DNA of 64,000 nucleotides from Lineus longissimus. Taxonomy: Eukaryota > Nemertea > Pilidiophora > Heteronemertea > Lineidae. The notes under the pieces were generated by a model. That model had not been told where the DNA came from and made no database searches. It was given only the letters and a program-made list of their open reading frames with translations. Positions 37,501 to 48,360 of this stretch are shown piece after piece (the stretch's first letter is position 1; each line of letters starts with the position of its first letter). The position numbers and the translations under genes are program-made. The stretch lies in NCBI RefSeq assembly GCF_910592395.1, contig NC_088308.1, forward strand, positions 23,763,501 through 23,827,500. The letters run 5' to 3'.

Positions 37501-39421
37501 GGTTATCACCGACTCGGCGGAGAGATCGAGGGATGTGGCTGCCGCTTTTGGTCAAACAGTGGGCACAATTCGGCTGCAAGCTTGACAGATATCTAAGGTT
37601 TCATCGATCAAATAACAAGGGCTGAGGTGGCTAACGGCGATGACCAAAGAAGGGAGCTATTCGGTACCTTAGATGTGATTATGAAACATATTCTTTCATC
37701 CGCTATCAATAAGTATACATGTACATGAAACCCTTCGTCAAGAATGCTGCACAATATATACAAAATCTCAGTGAGTCAGCAGAATGATGCTTGTCCATAG
37801 AGCCCCTATTGATCAAATGTGTCTAATCCGAATACACCGTCTAAAGCAACGGACGACAATTGAAAATAGCCCAAAGCAGAATCATTCACATCTGACTTCC
37901 TAAAGGAATTTTTCATTACTTGATCAGTAATCAGATATCAACAGGATATAGGAGTCCGACCACTATGACCACAAATAGCTGACATCAAAGATACAAATGA
38001 TCCCATTACAGAATCGCATCCTGTCAGAATCACTGGCGTGAGGGACAAAAAAAGCAAAATCCGCCAATTCGCGCAAATTTCCCTTTTACCATGCGCGCTC
38101 TCCGTGAGAATTGTCCAATGCTTTGATATCAGAATGGTAAATGTAATGGATCAGGATGTGCCTACGGTCCAGTGATATAATTTGAATGCCATTGCTGGTT
38201 TTAGAAATTAATTGTAATGATAGCTTGCCTAATTATTTGTCTGATGTCTTAGGACTTCCGGTAACCTACGAATGTTGCTGTTGTTTTCTCCATCAATAAA
38301 CATTGTCATGTATGGACTTTGCACACTGTGAAAGGAACAAAGGTCTTAACATGAGTCTAATGAATCTCTTACAATTATCTTACAAAAACTATCGAAGAAA
38401 GTAAGTAATAGGTACAACCCGTTGACGAGATCCGACTCTAAATACTTCCGGAGGTCGTTTATCAAGAAGTCACATAGTTTACGTTACCTACATAATTGCA
38501 ATGTCCGAAGTCATCCTTGGTCTTTGCAGCAGATACTTGCACTGTCCTTTAACAGAACAGTGTGTTTATTCAGGGTGACGTCACTTTTTTCAATCATTAG
38601 ACGAGAAACACATTTCACGATAATCGCTGATGCCCTTGATATGGACAGTTGACCAGTCCGAAATGTTGACTTAGGTTTAGTGCAAAGTGACCTTCAAAAT
38701 GAAAGATGGCTTTTTTCTGATGACGTCATTTTTGCTTGCCACGGGCTTCTTGAGATGTACTCTAAAATTAATCGCGAAACGGACACTGGTGACCTTGGTC
38801 AATGTCAGGATTATCAAGACGAAGCGGTTCATCGAACGACAACTGTCTTACTGTTGACTTAGTGACGGTCCGAGGAACTGCTTTCTAAGAAGGGTCTATG
38901 AACCGTAATTGCGGTTATTAGTAAATGGATATTTCTATTGCTGGCCAGCAAGAAAATCAGACTGGTGATTAGTTGGTGACCATCTCTCCAACCAATTATC
39001 TCGTTCGCTATAATCAAGCTTTTAGTATCCGGCTACTAGTACTCGGCATATTAATGGTACTCACCAGAATAGTACATACAATTGTACCATGTACTTTGGA
39101 GTTGAAGTTCAATTTTCATAACTTATTTTTCTTATATAGCCTACGAATGACCTTTGAACAAGGAACAAAAATATATTGTTCGTACATTGAAATCAGTCGG
39201 TTACTGGTTCATTTTCTTCATCATACTGCTTTAATCAAATAAATGACTCTTGGGTACTCATACCGATTACGAGGTGTTACTCGGCAACATAACATGTATC
39301 GGTGCAATCCCCTGATGATCTATTGGCCCCTGCAGTGTTTGCCTAGACGTCCTTGTCAGATACGTGCTTGTCAAAACACTTTGCCTGCCGCTGCTGCCTC
39401 AAATGCTCTCATGGACGTTCG
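34571..39421. other. No gene seen
   Basis: No supported gene. The window's longest open frame (152 codons, minus, 36867-37325) overlaps a 95-codon plus-strand frame; neither has a recognisable domain or splice context. Near 38050-38105 short GCGC-rich motifs (AATCCGCCAATTCGCGC) resemble promoter elements but stand alone. Confidence 0.35.
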
Positions 39422-39484
39422 ATTGGTCCAATAAATCTGTTTTTTATTCAGAGTCTGGCGCCAAAACTCAAACACTTGGCGGAA
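39422..39484 (+). promoter_or_regulatory. Candidate promoter: palindromic CCAAT pair and two E2F-like sites
   Basis: ATTGGTCCAAT (39422-39432) is a perfect palindrome holding a CCAAT box on each strand. It is followed by GGCGCCAAAA (39457-39466) and TTGGCGGAAA (39476-39485), both close to E2F consensus. An ATGGCC begins at 39485. CCAAT plus paired E2F sites within 65 bp is typical of cell-cycle promoters in animals. No transcript evidence can be read from sequence. Chance clustering in CpG-normal DNA remains possible. Confidence 0.28.
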
Positions 39485-39592
39485 ATGGCCGCGCAAGGAA
39501 AACATTCTTGGCATTTAAATGTATCATTTTTGTCGTCTGCAAAATACCTATCGTCTGCAGAGAGAAGTGAATACCTCGTCAATAGGTGCTGA
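39485..39592 (+). CDS. Short ORF starting MAA downstream of the candidate promoter
   Basis: The ATG lies in a favourable context (GGAAATGGCC) and opens 35 codons (MAAQGKHSWHLNVSF...) to a TGA at 39590-39592. A weak donor-like AATAG/GTGCTG near the end would allow it to be a first exon. No homologue is recognised. It is listed because of its position right behind the CCAAT/E2F cluster. Confidence 0.15.
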   Translation: MAAQGKHSWHLNVSFLSSAKYLSSAERSEYLVNRC

Positions 39593-42500
39593 GTCAACTC
39601 CTTTTACTGCACGTCCCCGTGCAAGGAGGCAGCCGGGGGAACAATTTAGCATATAATTCCTTGAACCCCTTGATTGAGAGTGAAAATCAACAGAAGTTGC
39701 GAGGAAATGACCAAGTCGGGTCTCCAGATCAATTTGCTTGAATAAAAAAAGATGTGGAGGGAAGTCAAATAACGGATGTTGTTGTTAGACGTACCAACTT
39801 TGTTTTAAACATCCCAAAGGACCATCGGGATAGTGCAAAAATGTTTGAAAATATCAACTGCCACTTGCATTGCGCAATATTCACAGACTGACCAAAGCGC
39901 CGTATCTGCTTAAATCTCCGCCTTTCCGTCGGCCCACTGGATACCTGAATTTGCGTGTCTCTTATTGCAAAGGTTCTGCTTATTTCCTTTTCAATAGAGG
40001 AACACATGGTGGTGTTTGAAGAAGCTACTAACACCGGTCCGGTGAAAGATACAGCCAGTATTCAAGCAGTATATACTAAGCTTCAACTCCCAGACTGCAT
40101 CGTCTCACTCAGTGAAACCTCCTGGCTGGGTGGTTGGGCTTCATGAATTGAAATATCTGTTGCAAGAAGCTTTTTTTCTATACCATGAGCAGTAACTGCT
40201 TTCAACTCATTTGTAAACGATGGTGATACAAAAAACAGGGCAATGTCAACAAGAACGATCATCAAAATTATCATATCGTTTACCGGTAACAACATACTTC
40301 GGATTTGCCATTAAACTGCAATTGGCGACAAAAGATTCCAGCGTTAAAGCGATGCTGTTCACGGAAAAATGGTCGCTTCGTCTTCAAAGTGATTGATCGA
40401 GGACTTAGATTTCTAGTTCCCTTTCCAAGTACTGGACTTCGCGTCCTCTGCGTTCAGTTGGCCTAACCCTTACCCTTCGAGCAAAGAGTATGCTTGAACC
40501 AAGATCTATCTCAGCCACAACTAGGCCTACTGCTAATAGCCAACCAACCTACCCACCGTTGCTCTGGTGATTTCGCTGTGGGGCTGTGCAAACGAACTGA
40601 CTTATGAAAGCATACAAGCGAAAGATGGGTTACCAAGTAAAAGAGAAAAAACGTCAATAAGTCAGCAAGAAAGTTCAACATATACAGTTGCTGTACATCA
40701 ACCACCAGGAAGCACTTGGCCAATGTTTACAGGTAAACTACCAATGTTTCTTTAGTAGATAGGTGCTAATAAACACAAAGTGGAAGATGATGAACTAACT
40801 GTCTGTTTCGATCTCATCATTTTGACTGGACAACTGGAGCAGATGTCTTCATGTTAACTAATTTACCTGAAGGCAAGAGAGAGAAGGAGCCAAGGAAAGC
40901 AACAGTATTTGTCATCCCAACTTGATCAATGATTAGTGTAGAACGGTAATATATAATGCATTGCACACGTGGTTCCTGTTTGGAGGCATTTTCTTCTGTA
41001 ACATGGGTAAGGAAGAATGCATAAAACAAAACACAAACTTGCTATTAAGTTGTGCCACAAAAAGAACTTTTAGAGTGGTAGGACAACGCCAATTTTCGCT
41101 CGTATGAGAAATCATTCCACACGGGCAAAGAAGAGAGCTGCTAGATATGATTCCTGAAGCCGTATGCAATGTATATGTACTTTACTGGTCAGGAAGCAAC
41201 TGCTTATAAGTATTTTCAGTTGACCCCCGAGGATATGATGGAGTAGTTACATTGTTTTTGGTCAAAGTCAATCATTTCCCTGCCTCCAAACACTGAGTGG
41301 TATGGAAACGTTCCGTTTCTTTCAAAAGACAACTGCGGGAACTTCAAAATGAGGGAAATATGATGGAAGAAGCCAAGGTTGGAGAAGGTATGCATTATAT
41401 CTCTAATAAGCCTGTTAAGTGCCCTGCTCTCTTACTAATTGCACATTAACCATTCTCACTGATAGAATACTACCTGCTATCTTTATAGACTCCGCAGTCA
41501 ACATAATATTTCTTTATAGGTTCAAGCAAACAAAACCGGAATATTTCGGGCTGGCAGTCTTCAACCAACAGAAGAAAATAAGGATCTATTACCAAGTTGA
41601 TATAAGTAACAAACATGTTTGCGTAAAGCTAGTGGTGATGGATTGTATGCGTGGCATTAGGTGGCAATAAGATATCCTTTTAGCAGGCCTACCATGATGT
41701 AGTCATTGGTCATGATGAACATAGCAGAGAACAATGCAAATGGCGCGGGAAATCCAAGCTTTTAATGGACGCCGCCAGCCCCACAGAAACCTGATGGTTC
41801 CTACCATTAGTAAAACATTTCCTAATGGAAGCAAGCTAGCTCTCCTCAATCAACGGTTTATCACCTTTCAAAGGCTTTGCTGGCCACCATCACTTAGTAT
41901 TGTCAGTTGCGGATGTTCCCCGCGACCACGTCTATGCCATCTCTCCAACCTGTGATACAACTGGTAAGAGGTTGTGAAAAAAATATTTGGACTTAGAATT
42001 TTTTTATCTTTCAGAGTCAGTTCAAAATTCTGAAAAATTTTCACGTTACGAAACAAAATGACTCAAGTGAGTGCTTAATTACGGGACACACACCTCTTCT
42101 CATCGTCCCATACGGAAGGTATATCGGTCGTTTCTGAAATTCACTTACCCAAAGTGATTTAGTGTATTTTAGGAGGGGTAGAAAGGCGTGCCAAGACTCT
42201 CCCTTGTGGACACGTGCAAGGGTTTCTGCAGCTAGATCTCTAGATTTCCTTTGTCTTAGCTCCACGACCTGAAACCCTAAGGGCGTAGGGCGTTCCCGCA
42301 GTATGAACACTGACGTAACTCTATACAAACTTTGATAATTATTAGTTTTTATTTTATATTCTTGTTACTACGGCCTTTGCTACCAAGATCATCAGCAACC
42401 CTGATCGTTATTGCAACTCGATTCCTTCCGTAATCATTGCAATTAGAATCACTGTCCTCTGTCTTACGATCGCTCTGGGGAAATGATACCCCAGCTATTC

Positions 42501-43221
42501 GGTTTCATTACGTGATGGTTTTGCAATGAGGTGGAGAAGAGGTGTCAGCCATCCGAGATGCAAGTCTCAGTTTCTAATCCATACTATTAAAGGGTATCAC
42601 CAATTTGGCTAAATGATGGTCGGAAATAATTAATATATACAATGTACATGAAATATTACATAATTTAGTGTGTTACTGTAATACTGTAGGTCGTGTTATT
42701 TGTAATTGAATATAAAGAACAATGCAGGAATCAAAGCTAAAAACTGGACGCAATTACCCAACGGGCCGCGTAGCGGCAAAATAGCGAAGCTGGCGAAATA
42801 TTTATAACGGGTCACCGTGATCTCATCATGGACTTATAGCGCGATTATGGGGTTATAACTATTTTGCTGTATATTGTCACGCGACCTAACGCCAACCTTT
42901 TTATGTAAAGTGATAATTAGAAGGTATATAGTTCAGGAAATGTTAATAAATAATCATTCCATATCGTCTTTTGAGAGCATTTTTAATTGTAAAAAATATA
43001 TGCCTACGTCACAGAGTCTCTGCAATGGTCATTTTCATCATAGTAATCTCGCGCAGCCAGAAGTTCTTTGTACGAGACGTTTTCTAGCAGGATGTATGTG
43101 GGCAGAAGCAACACTGCGCAAGATTACCTCGAGCAGGGGCTAGATTATGCTAATGAGCATACCTTCCTCATTGAGTTTTCCCAGAATGGTCTATATCGCG
43201 CGAAGCTCGGGACGGCATGGT
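39593..43221. other. No gene seen
   Basis: No supported gene, RNA or element boundary. Open frames reach at most about 95 codons. A small GC-rich hairpin (GCACGTCCCCGTGC) lies near 39609-39622. Confidence 0.35.
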
Positions 43222-43271
43222 TGTCTGTTGACTGTGCTTTAAGAGAGAATGGCACGCACAGTCAACAGACA
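43222..43271. repeat. Perfect hairpin with 16-bp arms and an 18-nt loop
   Basis: TGTCTGTTGACTGTGC (43222-43237) pairs perfectly with GCACAGTCAACAGACA (43256-43271) across an 18-nt loop. Pairing stops abruptly at both ends. If transcribed it forms a short, very stable stem. The stem is shorter than a usual animal pre-miRNA, and no longer flanking pairing was seen. It might also be a repair-generated inverted duplication. Confidence 0.7.
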
Positions 43272-45178
43272 CCCCTATACCCCCTCACACTCAGAAACCA
43301 CAAACACCCACCCCTTCCTGCTACCTTAATAGGTCCTACTTCTGGATTTGTTTTCTATAATATTCCGATTTTCAAAATAAAACGACTTTTCGCAATAATT
43401 TGATTCTGGCGCATGCATGCCTGGATTGCCACAATTTTTCAGGCTTGGAACTTTTCTCAAAATTTTACCCGCTTCAATGCGATGACACAGCAACTTTTTG
43501 TGTAGTACGATCATAACATATCCATTACAAACTGCAGATACAACCATGTGCATGTACATGTACACTCAGTGCATTGTACTAGAAATATTCAAAATGCTGC
43601 GTTACTAAAACAAAGGCAGCGAATGAAAATGACATTAAACATTCGATAATTCCATAAAACACCCAGCGGGCACCAATAAAAATGCCGAGGGCAAGCGATA
43701 AGAAAAAAAGAAAATTTTCCATTATATTCATCGGGATTCTGTGCAATGCCTGAGGCAAAATGTACAGGTTCCGAGTGTACACTTCGAACAATTCAAAGAT
43801 GGATTTTATTCAGGTTCAATGCCAGATGTCGGTGGTTGGTCAAATATTGTCACATCAAATACTCTTGCCCAAGGCCTACCAAGGTTAAAAGGTATCAATG
43901 GATGTATGGTGTACTTATAGAATAATTACAAAACAATTCATAGTGTAGAACAATGGAAAGCAGCAACAGATACAAGTCAACACAGAATACGATATGCAAT
44001 GGCATATTTTACATGCTATAAGATGTAATAGTAACGTGTGAGGTACATGTTTTCCTCTTTTAAAGTTCACCATCATTTCGCCGACTTTGGGGTCCAGATA
44101 AGAAAAGCACTCTATACTGTCCACCCGTCACGTCCCCAGATAAAGAGCGAGCCCTAAATCTTCCCTCCATTTCTAGCTATCTTAAAAAGATTGCTGTCCA
44201 TCTGCCACAGAGTGCCTGCCACTCAAATTGCCAGCGAATATAGCATCCGCAACAGACATCATAAATCGTCATATTACTACTTTATTGACTTAACGTAATA
44301 AGCGCTTCCATCTCTAATAAAACTAATTCAAACACGTTCAAACGTTTATTTCCAATCAATGACACTTTATTTGATTATTATAGAATATTTGATGAAGCAA
44401 AGTGGTCGAGGATCGCTCTCGGTGTGAACGCCCGGAGCGGTTTCACCTTTATCTTTCTGGCGAATATGGCCACTGAATCCATCGCCCCTAAAACTGACCA
44501 TAAATTTGAATTAGAGTGACATATGAAAATCCCACGATGCAGGATTACCTGGAGGCTACGTCTGAAGAGAAATTGAACTGAATTTTCGGTGACAGATCGA
44601 CAAAAAATATATGTAATAAAAGATCTGGCGACCGATCTCCCACATGGCGGTGCACGTTCTACAACAGACTGCTTGCAAAAAACTGTGTGTGGTCATTTGA
44701 CCCTATCGGCCGTGGACATTGCCAAGGAAACTGCTGTAAATCACCGATGTAACAGACACATATGAAAAAGCCTAGACATGTATATACACGTAAATGACAA
44801 CAAGGACATGTAGCGATAATCAGAATAGCGCAACGTTGCCAAGCAGTATCTTCTGTTTGGTCAATCCTGGGCAACGGCAAGCGCAATAGCATCTCCTCTC
44901 ACTCAGTCCATCAGCTGTTTTATAAAGTCAGATGGTCAAATTATCTCGAAGTTGTTTATGTTGGCTGAGGAGCTCCCAAATGCAGAACAAAGGATAAAAT
45001 TGCTCATATATTCACGTGTCACTGATGGGGTAAATGCATAGGTGTCAAGCCATATAGCGTCGGTCAGTAGCCAAGCCATTGTCAGACAGACCATCATTAA
45101 ATGAACGAACCTAATTATCTAAAATAACATGAAGTCGCATTACAACATACTTAATGGATATAGAAAGGGTTCTTTTGA
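43272..45178. other. No gene seen
   Basis: No supported feature. Short repeats of CATGTAC occur near 43550-43562. Open frames are short and unrecognised. Confidence 0.35.
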
Positions 45179-45595
45179 TTACAAGGTTAGGGACCACATG
45201 GCCTTCCTCAACCCTGCGGCAATGCTGTCAAAACTCACAGGATTAGGGAAAGGGACAAAAACCCTCGTCACACGGGCGTAGAGTTTTCTATCAATATAAT
45301 TACGATTGCACCGGGTATCTAAATTATTTAGTTCTACAGACATCTGTTGGATGATTCTGGTTGGGGCCAAAGTTTTATTCCCCTCCACTTTGGGGCCAAT
45401 TTGCGGCACTTTCATTAGGTATGCAGTTCTGGATTCTCGTATAATCGGCCACGCGTTCTGGCATCCAGGTGGGAGAGTACGACCAGGGGGATACAATCGC
45501 GGACGATGTTGTACCCACAGCAAGATCAATGCGCCGCCCAGAGCGGTCCACCCAAAGACGAGTTTCCTTGTTTCGATGCGAGAGATCACACTGAC
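45179..45595 (-). CDS. Weak candidate exon with a membrane segment
   Basis: The minus-strand frame runs about 138 codons with no ATG of its own near the start, so it would need an upstream exon or a GTG start. It has a basic stretch (SRIETRK), a hydrophobic segment (LVFGWTALGGALILLWV), a proline-rich stretch and a longer polar region (for example LDTRCNRNYIDRKLY) before TAA at 45179-45181. That order resembles a type II Golgi protein, but no catalytic motif is visible. Two other frames over the same DNA are also open for 90 codons or more, so the open frame may reflect GC-rich composition or a decayed mobile element. Confidence 0.15.
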   Translation of the reverse strand, partial: VSVISRIETRKLVFGWTALGGALILLWVQHRPRLYPPGRTLPPGCQNAWPIIRESRTAYLMKVPQIGPKVEGNKTLAPTRIIQQMSVELNNLDTRCNRNYIDRKLYARVTRVFVPFPNPVSFDSIAAGLRKAMWSLTL

Positions 45596-48143
45596 CTCTT
45601 ATGAGTGGTTTATCAACAACTCCCACTCGATTTGGTATTGTTAAGTTCAACAATGACGGTTATAATAAACTCGACTATCACTATCATCTTCTTCACCAAT
45701 AACTTGATAGTCCGAGTGTTTCTTTCTCGATATGTTATAAGCCCAGACAAAAGATGTTGGCCTTGGCCTGTGCATCCACTACCTACAAGAATTATCTAAT
45801 GAACGATGAAGTAAGAAATTCAAAGTTGTTTACTGTTTACCGTCCATTGACACTCATTGCTTACTCATTAATTACTTTCCATTATTAAGCAGCCAATCTC
45901 AGGAAAGAACGTGTTCTTATCATATTGCAAAAAAATATCAAAACAGCCTATTGCCATCAAAGCAACGAATGAACGTGAACTAAATCCATTGCTGGGGGAA
46001 AATCTATAGCAAACAACTTATCATGATGTTATAGCCATTACAGCAGCCAATATGAGGGAGGAACGTGTACTTAACCCTGGTTCAAAGCGTGGGACTACAC
46101 CAATAAAAAAAGATATCCAAAACATCTTGGTCGATTAGGAGAATCCTAGCCGCAAGCACATAACACATTTAGCTTCCATTAGAAACAGGTAATACGGATT
46201 TTTGTAATTCATTATTCAAAAAATCAGCAAGTTTAGCATTGTGAGCATCCCTTCCCCTTATTCAATAATGTATACAACTTGTTTACCTCGCTGTATGCAT
46301 GCTATATATATATATTGTTTATTTTGTTCGTTTTGTTTGTTTACGATGATATTGTAAACAAATAATCGGATAAATCGAACGGTTAATGAAGTATTTGTAT
46401 CCTATTTTTCCGATATTTGGTTGTAACAGCGAGAGTTAATGCGAACGTATGAATACTATCGATAAACAAATTGGAACAACTAACAATGTTGGCGATAGGC
46501 AGGTTATCAAAACATATAAGCACGCCTTATAGATATTCGGTATTTTCGAGAATTTTCGAGCATCGTTTCTTAAGTTTTTCTTGTTTTGAATTTCATGACA
46601 TCCATTTTACAATTTTTATTAACAGTTTATATCTGGTTAAGTCAAACACTGTTCAGAGTTTAGCAGATAGCAGCATTACATCACATGCCAACACAAGTGA
46701 GCTGGAGATTTCTGGTCACTTTCCCTCTGCAGGCCTGTGATGCTGAATTATTTTAATCAAACTGTCAAAGTCATGTTTTGTCGTAAAACCATTGTAGCTC
46801 GTCAATGCAGATCTTCATGAGAAACGCTTCGACAGCTTACGAGAAAAGCGTTGATTCACATCGCGTTGTCTTGATGGGAGAGAAAAAACGCCTTGCTTTG
46901 TAAAGTTCGATATTCCCTCACAGGTTGACACTGAAGGAACTTGACTCCAGGTGACAATGATGCGACACTTCTTTCAAAAGAGTTGAAAACATTAGTCAAA
47001 CAGTGAAAGAAGTTAATGTTTGCCTTTTCCTGGCGGTGTAGTGAATAATACAACATTCTTCTACAAATAGAGATGAGTTGCTGCAATTATATTTTTGCAT
47101 GTTTGGCCTTCTTTGTGGCCTACTCTTTCAAGCTTGGAATAGTGGCATATAATCTGCGCATCATGATTTTCAAATGTATGTCAGCTGATTGCTTATTAGG
47201 ACCGATGTTAGGTAAGGGGTCAGGATTGTGTTCTACTGGACGACCAAAGCAAGTGGAAAGATCTAAATAGCATAACATCAAATTGAGAATTACTGACGAG
47301 GACCTATCTACCTTCTTTCCACACAGTGACTTCGCACTGGGAGATAAAAAGCAAGAATTCTGTCGTACGAATGATGTCACCATCAGTGTGTCGTCTGCTT
47401 GCATTGACAGCCTTAAATGAGGCGTCCACAAGGTTTCCCTTGCTGCATCAGCGTCATTGATAATAACATTTCGTCCAATAATCGCATTATATCATTTATC
47501 TCGGTGTCGTCTGTGGCAAGAGGATTTCGTTACCGGTGATCGTGGTGGAGTGAGATGTGAATTAAGGCCAGATTGTTGTGATTATTTACCCTGAGGGCAA
47601 ATGAATTGGCGATCAACAGCTGCTGAGAAGCGAATAAATGGAAGTAAACATTACCTAGAGGCAACTTGTTCTTATTTACATGTACTTTGAGTACGAAAGA
47701 ATTGAATTAAACAGCATGAACAGCCACGACAGCAGCATACTACTAAATAGGACATGAAGTGACGCAATACTAAATAGATAGTAAAATGACAAACGATGCT
47801 GATGATAGTTTGTTACAAATAATCGGTGTCAAAGTGGTAGGATGATGGGCAACAATAATTAAACAGACAGTCATGAAGTGTTTCCACGAATTACATAGCA
47901 GTTTAATTCATAATGAGTACATTGGAACAAAAAAACGGAGCAATTTACAGTTACCAATGCAATGAAGTAATCTGCTTCATAAGCCTAATGCAGTCGATGA
48001 TATCGAAAATGTCATTGAGGTTCGTTTCCCTTGATCGTCAATGGCTGAGTTTTTATATGAGTATCAGAGCAGTAGTCCGTCCTTTTGAATGCTACACCAA
48101 TTGCAAGTCGGATTTCCCCATGCTCGAATACCCGTGATTTGAG
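45596..48143. other. No gene seen
   Basis: No supported gene. A short TA run lies near 46304-46316. Open frames are at most about 105 codons and unrecognised. Confidence 0.35.
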
Positions 48144-48272
48144 GACAGTCCATTCTCAATCAATCAAGATCATACGCTGCTTTCGGGATATTCCATTATC
48201 AACCAATGAGTACCACATGATGGTTCCGGGACAGTCCACTTTCAACCAATCAGTACCACACGCGGGAATTTC
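48144..48272 (+). promoter_or_regulatory. Three tandem 43-bp repeats carrying CCAAT boxes
   Basis: Units lie at 48144-48186, 48187-48229 and 48230-48272. Each starts GA(C/T)A(G/T)TCCA and has CAA(T/C)CAAT in the same place. Units two and three carry AACCAATGAG and AACCAATCAG, matching the NF-Y consensus. Unit one has a mutated version (AATCAATCAA). Regularly spaced CCAAT boxes about four helical turns apart are typical of strong animal promoters such as those of histone genes. An ATGGCGGCG follows 25 bases after the array. That this is a promoter is inference from layout. Confidence 0.38.
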
Positions 48273-48297
48273 AAATCGGAGAAAGAATACAACAGTC

Positions 48298-48360
48298 ATG
48301 GCGGCGAATCAAATAGCCTGGTGGTCTTTGAAGTCCGACTCAATTTCTTATAAGAGATAA
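48298..48360 (+). CDS. Short ORF after the CCAAT array (MAAN...)
   Basis: The ATG is in the context CAGTCATGGCGG and opens 20 codons (MAANQIAWWSLKSDSISYKR) to TAA at 48358-48360. The same frame is open upstream through the repeats, which lack a better start. It could be a first exon, an upstream ORF or chance. No homologue is recognised and no consensus donor lies within it. Confidence 0.13.
   Translation: MAANQIAWWSLKSDSISYKR

Noticed and set aside
44398-44450. GTGGTCGAGGATCGC resembling a tRNA D-arm
   Set aside because: No box B at the right distance and no foldable anticodon arm.
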